Position numbers and translations under genes: made by a program. From Rhizosaccharibacter radicis (GTDB taxonomy: Bacteria; Pseudomonadota; Alphaproteobacteria; Acetobacterales; Acetobacteraceae): 64,000 nucleotides of DNA. The notes below the pieces were generated by a model, which saw nothing but the letters and a program-made list of their open reading frames with translations, was not told where the DNA came from and ran no database searches. Of this stretch, positions 17,409 to 26,626 are shown piece after piece; the first letter of the stretch is position 1, and every line of letters begins with the position of its first letter. Location of the stretch: assembly GCA_024508355.1 (NCBI GenBank), contig JAMZEJ010000009.1, positions 160,052-224,051 on the forward strand, written 5' to 3'.

Positions 17409-18362
17409 ATGCGGCGGATGCGCGGACGACGGGACACGGGCCGGGACTTCCGGTTGGGAATGCGGCCGCGGATGCTGGCGCTGCTGTCGGTATCGGCGCT
17501 GGCCGTGCTGTCGGGCTGCGCCAAGCCGCCGCCGGCGAGCGATCCGGACGCGCTGGCCGACTACAAGGCCAACAACGACCCGTTCGAGCCCACCAACCGC
17601 GTGTTCTATGCGGTCAATGACGGGCTGCTGACCTACGTGCTGACGCCGGTGGCGCACGGCTACAACTACGCCGTGCCCAAGCCCGTCCGCACCGGGATCC
17701 ACAACGTGCTCAACAACCTGGGCTCTCCGGTCCAGTTCCTGAACGACGTGCTGGAAACCAAGCCCCGGCGGGCCGGCGACACCTTCGTCCGCTTCGTGCT
17801 GAACTCCACCGTGGGCGTGGGCGGCGTGTTCGACGTGGCCAAGCATGTCGGCTATCCGGACCATTCCGCCGACGCCGCCACCACGCTGGCACTCTGGGGC
17901 ATCCCGGCCGGCCCGTACCTTTATCTGCCGGTATTCGGTCCTTCCAGCGTGCGCGACGGCATCGGGCGCGGCGTGGACAGTGGCCTCAATCCCTACACCT
18001 GGGTCGCCTTCAACGGCGTGAACACGCTGCAGACCACCTCGGGCATCCTGGGCGCGGTGGACGCGGTGGCGCCGCACGTGGACGACATCAAGAAGCTGAA
18101 CGACGAGGCGCTGGACCCGTACGCCACCCAGCGGTCGCTCTACCGGCAGCTGCAGCACAACAACGTGGAAGCGGTGCGCAACGACCGCCGCGCCACGATT
18201 CCCGACTGGTATCCGGGCGCCAACGACCAGGTGCCGCAGCATCCGCCGCAGGACACCGGCAACACCGGCCACACCACCATCACGCCGCTGCCGCTCAGCC
18301 CAGCCATCGTGCCCGGCCGCCCGGTTCCGGACGCAGCACTTCCGGCCACCACGCACCACTAA
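17409..18362 (+). CDS. mlaA: MlaA/VacJ family outer-membrane lipoprotein
   Basis: 317 residues. MlaA removes phospholipid from the outer leaflet of the outer membrane for retrograde transport by the Mla system. A twin-Arg-like basic N-terminus leads into a hydrophobic segment and the lipobox LSGC, then the family opening NDPFEPTNRVFYAVND. Further hallmarks: VGGVFDVA, TLALWGIPAGPYLYLPVFGPSSVRDGIG. The Pro/Thr-rich tail after ~residue 275 is variable. Start ATG 17409 (ATG 17460 possible). The partner mlaBCDEF genes are not in the window, so it is a detached member. A hairpin follows 8 bases after the stop. Confidence 0.92.
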   Translation: MRRMRGRRDTGRDFRLGMRPRMLALLSVSALAVLSGCAKPPPASDPDALADYKANNDPFEPTNRVFYAVNDGLLTYVLTPVAHGYNYAVPKPVRTGIHNVLNNLGSPVQFLNDVLETKPRRAGDTFVRFVLNSTVGVGGVFDVAKHVGYPDHSADAATTLALWGIPAGPYLYLPVFGPSSVRDGIGRGVDSGLNPYTWVAFNGVNTLQTTSGILGAVDAVAPHVDDIKKLNDEALDPYATQRSLYRQLQHNNVEAVRNDRRATIPDWYPGANDQVPQHPPQDTGNTGHTTITPLPLSPAIVPGRPVPDAALPATTHH

Positions 18363-18370
18363 GCCGTTCC

Positions 18371-18391
18371 TCCCGGGCTGTCCGCCCGGGA
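18371..18391 (+). terminator. Hairpin after mlaA
   Basis: Perfect 8-bp stem TCCCGGGC / GCCCGGGA with a five-base TGTCC loop, eight bases past the mlaA stop. No T run follows. Confidence 0.55.
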
Positions 18392-18764
18392 CCGGCGGGG
18401 CGTCTCCGAACCGTGCCCGGCGCGGCGGTTCGCGCGCCCGGCGGGATGGCGGAGCGCCGTGGGCGCCGCAGATCCTTGGCGACCGCCGTCCGGACTCCAC
18501 CGCCCGCAGCCCCTGCCCCGGCTAGGTTCCGGGCCGGACGCGATCCTGCCGGTCCAGAATCCGCCCCGGCGTTCGCACAGGTCGGATGTTCCCATGAGGG
18601 CGGGATCGCCCTCGTCGCCCGCGCACTGCGGTCTCCAGGCAAGCCGTTTGGTCGGTCATCGGCGCCGTCCACCGCCGGACGGGCCGGGAAACCGCGTGCG
18701 GACCGGGACGTGGGTGCCCGCAAGCCGCCCGCTGCCGGGACGGCCTCCGGTCCGCGCGGCGAGG
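18392..18764. other. Intergenic stretch between mlaA and the convergent flavoprotein gene
   Basis: About 370 bases. I see no gene with family features or a ribosome site; open frames here are extensions or shadows of neighbours. Confidence 0.5.
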
Positions 18765-20408
18765 TCATGCCGCGGGGGCGGACCCGAGATCGGCCGTGGC
18801 CAGGGGCCGTTCGACCGGCATCGCAGCCGGTCCGGGTGCGGCCACCGGCGACACGGACGGGGACGCCGCGGGCGCCCCGGAGCGGGCGCGCACCAGCGAC
18901 GCCAGCTGTTCGGCGAGGAATTCCGCCTGCTGGCGGATGTCGGGCACCGCGGTCATCTCCCAGAACGCGCCCTTGGTCACCGGTCCCACCGCGAACAAGC
19001 GGCGCGAGATGGCGCCGTCGCGGCCCCGCAGCGCGCATTTGGCGGTGACGTCGAGTCCGAGGCAGAGCGGGTCCGGACGCACCAGGCCCTGGCGCAGCAG
19101 GTCGCGCACCAGGGGATCGCGGATGCGGCTGTAGTCCGCGTCCGGCCCGGCGCAATTGATCACCCGCAGCGCTTCCACCCGGTCGGTGCCGTCGCCGAAG
19201 CGGGGGCGGAAACACACGTCCACGAGTCCGTCCGGCCGCCGCTCATAGCCGCGGATGCGGCCGGCGCGGATGCGGAGCTGGCCGCTGCGGCGCACGGCAT
19301 CGATCCGGTCGGCAACGGGTCCGGCCAGGCGGTGGCGGTGCACGTCCCACCAGGGCCGCAGGTGGCGCAGGAAGCGCTGCCGGTCGGACAGGCTCATGGT
19401 CTGCCACAGATCGGTGGTGACCGGGCGGATCTCGTCGATCACGCCGTGCCAGCCGCAGCCGGCCGACACCGCCGCCTCGGCGTTGCCGCGCAGGGTGCGG
19501 GCGAGCTGGTTGAGCCGCGTCGGGATGCTGTCGGCCTCCGGCCACGCGACCGGGGGCGCCGGCGCGTGACGGTGAGGCAGCAGGCCCCGGCGGGACAGGG
19601 CGGTGATCGGGCCGCGATGCTCCTGGTCCAGCAGGGAGATCACGGTGTCGACCATGGTCAGCCCGGTGCCGACCAGCAGCACGGGAGCGTCCGGGTCGAG
19701 TCCCTCCAAGGTTTCGGGGCCCCAGGGATCGGCCCGGTACTGGTCGGTGTCGTAGAAGGACGGGTCGGCCACCGGCGGCGGAGCCGGCGGGAAATTGCCG
19801 ATCGCCAGCACCGCCCGGTCGGCCTCGATCGTGCGGTCGCGGTCGAGGGTGAGCGACACGCCGCCGGCATGCACCGCGATGTTGGTGACGTCGCCCCGCA
19901 CGAGCTCGAGCTGCGCCCGGCGGCCGGGCACCTTGAGCTCGTTGTTCACCAGCTGGCGGATATAGCGGCCGAACATCCGGCGCGGCACGAAGGTGCCCGG
20001 ACCCGGCTCGATGCCGCACAGATCCGCTTCGGGCAGCGAGCCCAGCCAGGCCAGGAAATCGCCGGGGCTGTTGTGGAACGCGCTCATCCGGCCGGCCGGG
20101 ACGTTCAACAGGTGGGACGAGTTACCGGTGGAATAGGCCGGCCCGCGGCCGAACTGGGTGTTGCGCTCCACCAGCACCACCCGGGTGGCGGGCGGGGCGC
20201 GGCGCAGCAGATGCAGGGCGAGCAGGGTGCCGCTGAAGCCGGCGCCGACGATGGCGACGCTGGGAACGGGCGCCCCCGCGGCGGCGTCCGGGGGAACGGC
20301 CTGTTCCGGCACGGGGCCGCCGGGATCGACACTCACGGCCAGCACCGGCCGGCATCGAGCGGTTCCGGCCTTGCCGGAACGGGGCATCGCGAAAGATCCA
20401 TCGCGCAT
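18765..20408 (-). CDS. FAD/NAD(P)-binding oxidoreductase-like protein
   Basis: 547 residues. The Rossmann loop VAIVGAGFSGTLLALHLL (from ~residue 50) binds FAD; GRGPAYST and NVPAGRMSAF are typical of the NAD_binding_9 group of uncharacterised flavoproteins; VLLVGTGLTMVDTVISLL is a second GxGxxx dinucleotide site, and RVINCAGPDADYSRI completes the fold. The C-terminal ~40 residues are Pro/Ala-rich. Related proteins are often linked to siderophore or amine hydroxylation but the substrate here is unknown. The start is uncertain (20408 or 20387). It is probably transcribed alone. Confidence 0.8.
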   Translation of the reverse strand: MRDGSFAMPRSGKAGTARCRPVLAVSVDPGGPVPEQAVPPDAAAGAPVPSVAIVGAGFSGTLLALHLLRRAPPATRVVLVERNTQFGRGPAYSTGNSSHLLNVPAGRMSAFHNSPGDFLAWLGSLPEADLCGIEPGPGTFVPRRMFGRYIRQLVNNELKVPGRRAQLELVRGDVTNIAVHAGGVSLTLDRDRTIEADRAVLAIGNFPPAPPPVADPSFYDTDQYRADPWGPETLEGLDPDAPVLLVGTGLTMVDTVISLLDQEHRGPITALSRRGLLPHRHAPAPPVAWPEADSIPTRLNQLARTLRGNAEAAVSAGCGWHGVIDEIRPVTTDLWQTMSLSDRQRFLRHLRPWWDVHRHRLAGPVADRIDAVRRSGQLRIRAGRIRGYERRPDGLVDVCFRPRFGDGTDRVEALRVINCAGPDADYSRIRDPLVRDLLRQGLVRPDPLCLGLDVTAKCALRGRDGAISRRLFAVGPVTKGAFWEMTAVPDIRQQAEFLAEQLASLVRARSGAPAASPSVSPVAAPGPAAMPVERPLATADLGSAPAA

Positions 20409-20612
20409 CGTCCTCGTGAGTCGCCGCGGCGGCGGGGGCCGGCGGCCGCCAGCTCCCGGATCGCATCGGCCTCGGGCCGGCGCGCTCGCGCGCGCCGCCC
20501 GCTGGGCGGGACGGGAAGCAAACAGACTCCCCCGCCGGAGGTAAAGCTCTTTCGCCCCACCCCCCAGTCCCCACTCCTGGCCGCCACCCCCGGCGGCCCT
20601 ATCCCTGGCCGC

Positions 20613-22418
20613 TCAGCCCCACCGCCCGAACACGGCCGCCAGCGTCACGGCCGAGGCCCCACACATGAAGCAGGCGGCGGCCATGGCTTCCAGGCGGCAG
20701 TGCGCGGTGGCGGGTGGCAACAAGGTCGTCGCCATGATGGCGAACGGCAGCAGGTAGCGCCCCTGCACGCCCAGCACCACCGGATCGCCCACCGGGGTCC
20801 AGGCCAGATAAAGGCTGAGGAACACCAGCAGGACGCCCACCGCCAGGAGGAAGCAGAACAAAAAGGCCGCCGCCGAGGGAACGCGGAAGCCGTTCCGCGA
20901 GGCGCCGGCACGCCAGTCCAGCCAGGCGAGCGCCACAAGCCCGGCGGGCAACAGGCCGTAGGCGGGCAGCCACAGCCGGACGTCGAGCCAACCGAGCACG
21001 CCCACCATCTCCTCGACATAGGTGGCGCCCCACAGGCGCAGGCTGCGGAGAAGCACGCGTCCCGCTTCCAGCGGATGCAGGATCAGCCAGTGCGCCTGCA
21101 AGGCGGGCGACACCCCGTTCTGCGTGAAGCCCGTGCCGTTCGGCAGGGCGCCGAACAAGAGCCAGCCGACGGACAACAGCACGCCGAGCAGACTGGCGAA
21201 CACGGGCATCCACCAGACCCGCCGTCCGCCACCCGGGCGCGGCAGCAGCGCGGCGAGCGGCAACAGCGCCAGAACCGCGCAGGGCGGCTTGGCCGCCCCC
21301 AGAGCGCCGAGCAGCAGCCCCACGAGACCCCATCGTCCGGCGGTCCATGCGACCGGGCCCGGCAAAGCGCGGTCGAGCGAGGCCCGACCGGGCCCAGCGT
21401 GGTCGCTCCTGGCGCGTTCGGACGATCGCGGGCCGAAGACCGGCCGGCCGAGGGAAGCAGGGCCGGAGGAGATGGGTCCGTTCGGCGCGGGGTCCGGAAC
21501 GGCAGCAACGGACGAGCCTTCGTCGGACGGCCCGGCCGCCGGCGAGGACGACGGACGATGGGACGGCCGGCCGGCATGCGGCGCGGGGTCCCGGGCTGCC
21601 GAAGCACGCGACGGCGGCGCCAGCCTCGCGCCCGTCAGGCGGCCGAGCAGCGCTGCCGCCAGGGCCGAAATGGCGAGCATCGGGCCGTCCTGCGAACAGG
21701 ACGCGAACAACGACAGTCCCATGGGCAGTGCCAGCAGCCCGAACAACAGGCCGCGTCCCCGCCGGGCCACGAGAAGTGCGAGCGCCGCCAGCAGCAGGCA
21801 GACGAGCCCCTGGAGGACGCGCGCGGTCAGCAGGGTCGCGGCAGGCCGCAAACCGATGGCCCGTCCGACGAGGATGCCGCCGGCGGCAGGGAGATAGAAC
21901 AACGGCGGATAGATCACCGTGTTGGGGAAGAAGGCCGGCGCGGGCGCGTCCCAGCCTAGCGCGAAGCCGGCCGCATGACGGCGCGCCTCGGCCGCCCGGT
22001 CCGGCGGCCCGGACGGATCGCGGCCGACCTCGTCCACCAGCCTGCGGGCCCCGTGGGGAAGCAAGCCATTGCCGCCTTGCCCGTCGGGCAGCCGGACGGT
22101 ACCGACCAGCCCCCCCTGCGACACCTGCACGGCGCGCATGAAATGCGCGCCCTCGTCGGCGACGTCGAGCGGGGGAGTGCGCCACCCCGTCAGCAGCACC
22201 GTGGGGCCGGCCACCAGCAGGAACAGCAGCGGCAGCGCGAACGGCGTCGACAGCACCCGGTCGAGCGGGGCCATGGACAGGCGGTGCGCGCGAGGGCGTT
22301 CCGTCGCCCCCGTGTCCCCGCCGGGGGAAGCAAACGGAGCGGCGTCGCGGTCGAAGCCGCTCCGGCGATCGACGATGCGGGGGGCGGGAGGCGCGGGCGC
22401 CGGCCGACCGGGCTGCAT
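20613..22418 (-). CDS. DUF2142-type multi-spanning membrane protein with a low-complexity insert
   Basis: About 601 residues with ten or more membrane segments. The PPLDVADEGAHFMRAVQVSQGGL and FPNTVIYPPLFYLPAAGGILVGR segments are characteristic of DUF2142, a family of glycosyltransferase-C-like proteins in envelope polysaccharide work. An unusual ~95-residue hydrophilic Pro/Ser/Arg/Ala insert separates two membrane blocks (roughly codons encoded by 21310-21620). ATG 22418 is chosen because it lies 18 bases after the upstream glycosyltransferase stop; ATG 22274, right before the first membrane segment, is an alternative. Likely acts with its upstream neighbour on a lipid-linked glycan (inference). 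Confidence 0.78.
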   Translation of the reverse strand: MQPGRPAPAPPAPRIVDRRSGFDRDAAPFASPGGDTGATERPRAHRLSMAPLDRVLSTPFALPLLFLLVAGPTVLLTGWRTPPLDVADEGAHFMRAVQVSQGGLVGTVRLPDGQGGNGLLPHGARRLVDEVGRDPSGPPDRAAEARRHAAGFALGWDAPAPAFFPNTVIYPPLFYLPAAGGILVGRAIGLRPAATLLTARVLQGLVCLLLAALALLVARRGRGLLFGLLALPMGLSLFASCSQDGPMLAISALAAALLGRLTGARLAPPSRASAARDPAPHAGRPSHRPSSSPAAGPSDEGSSVAAVPDPAPNGPISSGPASLGRPVFGPRSSERARSDHAGPGRASLDRALPGPVAWTAGRWGLVGLLLGALGAAKPPCAVLALLPLAALLPRPGGGRRVWWMPVFASLLGVLLSVGWLLFGALPNGTGFTQNGVSPALQAHWLILHPLEAGRVLLRSLRLWGATYVEEMVGVLGWLDVRLWLPAYGLLPAGLVALAWLDWRAGASRNGFRVPSAAAFLFCFLLAVGVLLVFLSLYLAWTPVGDPVVLGVQGRYLLPFAIMATTLLPPATAHCRLEAMAAACFMCGASAVTLAAVFGRWG

Positions 22419-22435
22419 GGCGAGCGCGCGGGCGC

Positions 22436-23476
22436 TCAGGCCGCGAGGTTGCTTCTCGGATCGGGCCCCGGCAGCGCCAGATAGGCGAGCCGCTTCAGTT
22501 CGAGCCGGGCACGGGTGACGCTGTCGAGGATCAGGCCGCACACGAAGCACAGGAAGCTCAGCATCACGAGTCCCATGGCCAGCACCGCGGTCGGCAGCCG
22601 GGGCACGCGATGGGTCCGGAAGAACTCGGCCACCACCGGCAGCCCGAGCAGCAGGGCCAGCACCACCAGCACGATGCCGATGCCGCCGAAGAAGGCGAGC
22701 GGGCGCTCCTGCTTCATCAGCACGACGATGGTGCGCAGGATGCGCCAGCCATCGCGATAGGTGCGGAGCTTGCTGTGCGAGCCCTCGGGACGCTCCACGT
22801 AGCGCGTGGGGATCTCCGCGATGGGCATGCTGAGCTCGAGCGCATGCACGGTAAGCTCGGTTTCGGTTTCGAAGCCCGCGGCGAGGGCCGGGAACGACTT
22901 CACGAAGCGGCGCGAGAACACCCGGTAGCCGCTGAGCATGTCGCCGAGGCGCTTGCCGAAGATCGCAGCGACCAGCCCGGTGAGCACGCGGTTGCCGAGC
23001 ACGTGGCCGCGGCGATAGGCGGCGGTGCGGTCGGTGACGCGGGACGCGTTGACCATGTCGAGATCGTCCTCGACGAGGCGCCGCACCAGGGCGGGCGCGG
23101 CCGCGGCCTCGTAGGTGCCGTCGCCATCCACCAGCACGTAGATGTCGGCTTCCACGTCGGCGAACATGCGGCGCAGCACGTGCCCCTTGCCCTGCAGGGT
23201 CTCGGTGCGGACGATCGCGCCGGCATCGCGCGCCACCGCCGCGGTGCCGTCGTTGGAGTTGTTGTCGTAGACGAGCACCCGCGCGTCGGGCAGCGCCACG
23301 CGGAAATCGCGCACCACCTGCCCGATCGCCACCGCCTCGTTGTAGCAGGGGATCAGCACGACGACGCGCGGCGCGGCACCGGCACCGGCACCGGCACCGG
23401 CACCGGCGTTCGGGTTCGTGCCGGCGGCCGCCGACGATGAGCCCGCTACGACATCGGATGCGAAATCCTGGGGCAT
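22436..23476 (-). CDS. Family 2 glycosyltransferase with C-terminal membrane segments
   Basis: 346 residues. The catalytic domain is GT2 of the dolichyl/polyprenyl-phosphate sugar synthase type: VVVLIPCYNEAVAIG, LVYDNNSNDGTA, LVDGDGTYEA (DxD), DMLSGYRVFSRRF and FETETELTVHAL. Two membrane helices at the C-terminus anchor it. It probably loads a sugar onto a polyprenyl phosphate at the inner membrane. The N-terminal leader contains a Gly-Ala run encoded by a hexanucleotide repeat. ATG 23476 is chosen; GTG 23488 is in frame, neither with a strong ribosome site. It is followed closely by the DUF2142 gene. Confidence 0.88.
   Translation of the reverse strand: MPQDFASDVVAGSSSAAAGTNPNAGAGAGAGAGAAPRVVVLIPCYNEAVAIGQVVRDFRVALPDARVLVYDNNSNDGTAAVARDAGAIVRTETLQGKGHVLRRMFADVEADIYVLVDGDGTYEAAAAPALVRRLVEDDLDMVNASRVTDRTAAYRRGHVLGNRVLTGLVAAIFGKRLGDMLSGYRVFSRRFVKSFPALAAGFETETELTVHALELSMPIAEIPTRYVERPEGSHSKLRTYRDGWRILRTIVVLMKQERPLAFFGGIGIVLVVLALLLGLPVVAEFFRTHRVPRLPTAVLAMGLVMLSFLCFVCGLILDSVTRARLELKRLAYLALPGPDPRSNLAA
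23375..23407. repeat. Hexanucleotide GGCACC x5 tandem repeat
   Basis: Five exact copies of GGCACC plus a partial copy, in the 5' part of the GT2 gene. On the coding strand it gives a run of Gly-Ala pairs before the catalytic domain. Slippage would alter the run by two residues at a time without shifting the frame. Confidence 0.9.
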
Positions 23477-23507
23477 CACGGCAAGCACCGGCTCGGAAAG
23501 CGTGGGA

Positions 23508-23834
23508 TCAGGAATAGAAGGGTGCGGCGGAGCGGAGCAGGATGCTGCGTTCCAGCGCCGCCAGCAGCGGCACCACGAGATATTGCAGCACCAGCAGCAC
23601 CACCAGCGGGCTCAGATCCACCATGCCGAACTGCGGCAGGATGCGCCGCACCGGAGCCAGCACGGGCTCGGTGATGCGGTTGAGCACGTCGCCGATCGTC
23701 CACACCAGGCGGTTGCGCGTGTCGAGGATGTTGAACGCGAACAACAGGCTGAACAGGCAGGACAACAGCAGGGCCAGCACGTAGAGGCGGATCAACAGAA
23801 AGATCAGGTCGAAGATGGCGGTGATCACGCCCAC
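23508..23834 (-). CDS. YggT family membrane protein
   Basis: 108 residues with two hydrophobic blocks (residues ~6-36 and ~70-92) joined by the conserved [30 protein letters not shown] region that defines YggT. Members are small inner-membrane proteins linked in other bacteria to osmotic shock or division; no enzymatic role is known. The start is GTG, at 23834 or 23828. It precedes the GT2 gene on the same strand by 32 bases, so the two may be read together. Confidence 0.9.
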   Translation of the reverse strand: MGVITAIFDLIFLLIRLYVLALLLSCLFSLLFAFNILDTRNRLVWTIGDVLNRITEPVLAPVRRILPQFGMVDLSPLVVLLVLQYLVVPLLAALERSILLRSAAPFYS

Positions 23835-23930
23835 AGGCCCCCGGCACGGAATGGCCGGACCCTACCGGCGGCGCTCCGCCCGCGCAACAAGCGCTCCTCG
23901 GGACGCCGATCCCGGCCTCCCGCCTCCCCC

Positions 23931-23958
23931 TTGACACCCCCCGTCGCCCCGCTATGGT
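23931..23958 (+). promoter_or_regulatory. Sigma-70-type promoter for the tRNA gene
   Basis: Perfect -35 box TTGACA at 23931-23936, 16-base spacer, and -10 TATGGT at 23953-23958. The tRNA starts 16 bases downstream, a normal distance. Confidence 0.8.
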
Positions 23959-23974
23959 CCGCCGCCGTGACGGC

Positions 23975-24050
23975 GGGGCTGTAGCTCAGTTGGGAGAGCG
24001 CCTCGTTCGCAATGAGGAGGTCAGGGGTTCGATTCCCCTCAGCTCCACCA
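23975..24050 (+). tRNA. tRNA-Ala (CGC anticodon)
   Basis: A 76-base cloverleaf with encoded CCA. Acceptor stem GGGGCTG pairs with CAGCTCC (one G-U); the D arm GCTCAGTTGGGAGAGC, the anticodon stem CCTCG/TGAGG with loop TTCGCAA (anticodon CGC at 24008-24010), and the T arm AGGGGTTCGATTCCCCT are all standard. It reads GCG codons, abundant in this GC-rich DNA. A matching promoter lies just upstream. Confidence 0.96.
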
Positions 24051-24181
24051 CCGCCGTTCGCATCAGGCTGACGCCGTCGATCTCTCAATATTGAGCCGCG
24101 CCTGAGGGCGAGTTGGCGGATCGTGACATCCGAAAAGCTCGGTGCTCTCGCTTCCGAAAGTCTCGTCAGCGCAAAGTCTCT

Positions 24182-25180
24182 TCAGCGCAGATGCTCTGCG
24201 ATGAAATCCACGAAAGCGCGAACCCTGGCCGGCATGCCGGCGCCGACGAACACCGCGCTGACCGGATCGGTGTCGCCGGGATTGAAGTTCTCGAGTATCG
24301 GCCGGAGGCGGCCGCGCTCGATCTCGCCATCCCCGATATAGGTGCCGATGCGCGCGATGCCGACGCCGGCGACGGCCAGCTGCGCGAGCGTTTCGCCGTT
24401 GTTCGCCTCGATCGTCCCGCGGACCGGCAGCGTGAAGTCCTGCCCGTCGCGCCGGAACGGCCAGGCCGGCTCCGCCCGTTTGAAGTCGAAGTTCAGGCAA
24501 TTATGGTGGCGCAGATCCTCGGGCGTCCGGGGCGTGCCGTGCCGCTCCAGATATCCGGGAGCCGCCACGATCATCCGGCGGTTCTGTCCGATCCGCCGGA
24601 CGGTGAGATTGCTGTCGGGAAGCGCGCCGAAGCGGATCGCGACGTCCACCTCGCCGCCGGCGACGTCGAGCACGGCGTCGGTGAGCAGGATGTTGATCAG
24701 GATGTGGGGGTAGAGTTCGCTGAATCTGCCGAGCAGCGGGACAACCTTGAGCCGACCATGCGCGACCGCGGCGCTGATCCGCAGCCGTCCCCGGGGCAGT
24801 CCCGTGTCGGCGATGCGCTGCTCCGCCTCGTCGAGCTCGGCCAGGATCCGGCCCGCGGTCTGATGATATGCCTGTCCCTCGGCGGTGAGGGACAGCGCGC
24901 GGGTGGAACGCAGGAGCAGGCGGACGCCGAGGCGCTCCTCGATGCGATCAACCGCGCGGGCGACCGTCGACGGCGTCACGTCCAGTGCGCGTGCCGCCGC
25001 CGAGAAGCTGCCTTGCTCGACGACCGTGATGAAAAGGGCGAGCGCCCGTGCCCGGTCCGCGCCGGCTGCCGGCTTTGCGGCCGCCGCGAAACTGCTTGGT
25101 ATCGGGCGGCTGTTCCCGGGTGCCGGACGAAGGTCCATCTGCTGCGCCATTGCGACGGCGAGGTAGGCATGGACGTCCAT
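24182..25180 (-). CDS. LysR family transcriptional regulator
   Basis: About 332 residues. Helix-turn-helix: ALALFITVVEQGSFSAAARALDVTPSTVARAVDRIEERLGVRLLLRSTRALSLTAEG, the textbook LysR start, preceded by a ~45-residue leader. The effector domain follows with GRLRISA, GEVDVAIRFG, and a GVGIARIGTYI near the end. It is divergent from an MFS exporter 90 bases away, the usual arrangement for a regulator of that exporter. ATG 25180 was chosen; the GTG/other codons further up are less likely. The effector is unknown. Confidence 0.9.
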   Translation of the reverse strand: MDVHAYLAVAMAQQMDLRPAPGNSRPIPSSFAAAAKPAAGADRARALALFITVVEQGSFSAAARALDVTPSTVARAVDRIEERLGVRLLLRSTRALSLTAEGQAYHQTAGRILAELDEAEQRIADTGLPRGRLRISAAVAHGRLKVVPLLGRFSELYPHILINILLTDAVLDVAGGEVDVAIRFGALPDSNLTVRRIGQNRRMIVAAPGYLERHGTPRTPEDLRHHNCLNFDFKRAEPAWPFRRDGQDFTLPVRGTIEANNGETLAQLAVAGVGIARIGTYIGDGEIERGRLRPILENFNPGDTDPVSAVFVGAGMPARVRAFVDFIAEHLR

Positions 25181-25270
25181 GGAGTTCAATCGCGACGTGG
25201 CGATGCCCGCGACCACCGCGTCGGCCGCCGAGGCGACGGCGGTCCGGTGCCGGGTGCCGGGGGTGGCGGC

Positions 25271-26626
25271 ATGCCGGCCCCCATCCCCCGTACCGCCGGA
25301 TCCATCGCCGGTTCGGGGGATCGCGCCGGACCGAAACCGGGCCTCGTCCTGGCGGCACTGTGCCTGGGCGCCTTTTCGTTCGGAACGGCCGAGTTCTCGG
25401 TGATGAGCTTTCTGCCCCAGCTCGCCAGGGACATGCAGGTTTCCGAACCTCGCGCCGGCCAGTTCGTGAGCGCCTATGCCCTGGGCGTCGTGGTGGGCGC
25501 GCCATCGATCACCGTGCTGTCGGCCGCCCTACCGAGGCGCGGCCTGCTCGTCGCGCTGCTCGGATGGTTCGCGATCTCGACCTGCCTGGGCGCCATGGCG
25601 GCCGGCCACGGCCAGATGATGGCGGCAAGGTTCGCCGCCGGCCTGCCGCACGGTGCCTATCTGGGCGCCGCCGCCCTCGCCGCCGCGGCCCAGGTGGGAC
25701 CACGCAGGCGGGCATGGGCGGTGTCGCGGGTGTTCCTGGGCCTGACGATCGCCACGCTGGTGGGCGTGCCGTTGGCGAGCTGGCTGAGCCAGGCGCTGAG
25801 CTGGCGTTCGGCGTTCCTGGTCGTGTCCGGTCTCGCCACGGTCAGCGCCTTGCTGCTGGTGCTGGCCCCCGGTAGTCCGGACCCGGCCGGCGGACGACCG
25901 TGGGGGGAACTCCGGGCGCTGGCGAAGGCACAGGTCTGGCTCACCCTCGCGATCGGCGCCATCGGCTTCGGCGGCATGTTCGCCGTTTATGCCTTTCTGG
26001 CCTCCACGCTCACCGACGTGACCCGGCTGGAGCCGCATCTGGTGCCGGTGATGTTCGGCGTCTTCGGCCTCGGGCTGACGGTCGGCAACATCGTGGCGCC
26101 GAGTTTCGCCGACAGGGCGCCGCTGCCCTCGGCGGGTGCGGTCCTGCTTTGGAGCCTGATCGCCCTGGCCATCTTCCCGCTGGCCGCGAGGTCTCCCGTG
26201 TGGGTCGGGATCGACGTGTTCCTGATCGGGGGAAGCCAGGCGCTGGGGGTCGTCCTGCAGACACGGCTGATGGAGGTCTCGGGCGACGCGCAGGCGCTGC
26301 CGGCCGCGTTGAACCATTCCGCCTTCAACATCGCCAACGCGATCGGACCGGCCGCTGGCGGCGTCGCGATCTCGCACGGGCTGGGCTGGACGGCCACCGG
26401 TCCCGTCGGCGCGGCCCTGGCGGCCTGCGGACTGCTCGTCTGGCTCTTCTCGACGGGCCTGGAACATCGGAGGTCCGGCCGAGGCGGCAGCACCGGTGGG
26501 ACACGCGGGACGCGCGTCCCCCGGACCATGCCGACCCCGACGCCCGGCGCGCCGGGGCCGGGACCCGGCCGGATCGAACCGGCGAGCGCCGACCGCCGCG
26601 AGAACGGACGGGCGGGACGGTTCTAG
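25271..26626 (+). CDS. MFS transporter, AraJ/YdhP-like DHA1 exporter
   Basis: 451 residues with twelve predicted membrane segments. The first helix FSFGTAEFSVMSFLPQLARDMQVS matches the sugar-efflux/arabinose-efflux-permease (AraJ, SotB, YdhP) subgroup of drug:H+ antiporters, as do GAPSITVLSAALPRRGLL (loop 2-3 motif) and ALNHSAFNIANAIGPAAGG in the last third. After the last helix there is a ~50-residue Pro/Gly/Arg tail. ATG 25271. Regulation by the divergent LysR protein is likely. The end overlaps the convergent next gene by four bases. Confidence 0.88.
   Translation: MPAPIPRTAGSIAGSGDRAGPKPGLVLAALCLGAFSFGTAEFSVMSFLPQLARDMQVSEPRAGQFVSAYALGVVVGAPSITVLSAALPRRGLLVALLGWFAISTCLGAMAAGHGQMMAARFAAGLPHGAYLGAAALAAAAQVGPRRRAWAVSRVFLGLTIATLVGVPLASWLSQALSWRSAFLVVSGLATVSALLLVLAPGSPDPAGGRPWGELRALAKAQVWLTLAIGAIGFGGMFAVYAFLASTLTDVTRLEPHLVPVMFGVFGLGLTVGNIVAPSFADRAPLPSAGAVLLWSLIALAIFPLAARSPVWVGIDVFLIGGSQALGVVLQTRLMEVSGDAQALPAALNHSAFNIANAIGPAAGGVAISHGLGWTATGPVGAALAACGLLVWLFSTGLEHRRSGRGGSTGGTRGTRVPRTMPTPTPGAPGPGPGRIEPASADRRENGRAGRF

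Noticed and set aside
18459..21959. A 1166-codon open plus-strand frame spanning several genes
   Set aside because: It runs antisense to the flavoprotein and DUF2142 genes, has Arg/Gln/His-rich composition and no family motif; a typical high-GC shadow. The same holds for very long frames at 44572-48027 (+) and 28347-31187 (-).
23375..23407. Phase variation of the GT2 gene through the GGCACC repeat
   Set aside because: The unit is six bases, so copy changes keep the frame and cannot switch the gene off.
23975..24050. tRNA-Ala as an integration site of a genomic island
   Set aside because: No repeat of the tRNA 3' end was noticed downstream in the window, and the next genes show no phage or integrase features.
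24084..24095. Palindrome CTCAATATTGAG after the tRNA gene as an attachment site or operator
   Set aside because: No integrase, duplicated tRNA end or second copy is present; a lone 12-base palindrome is weak evidence.
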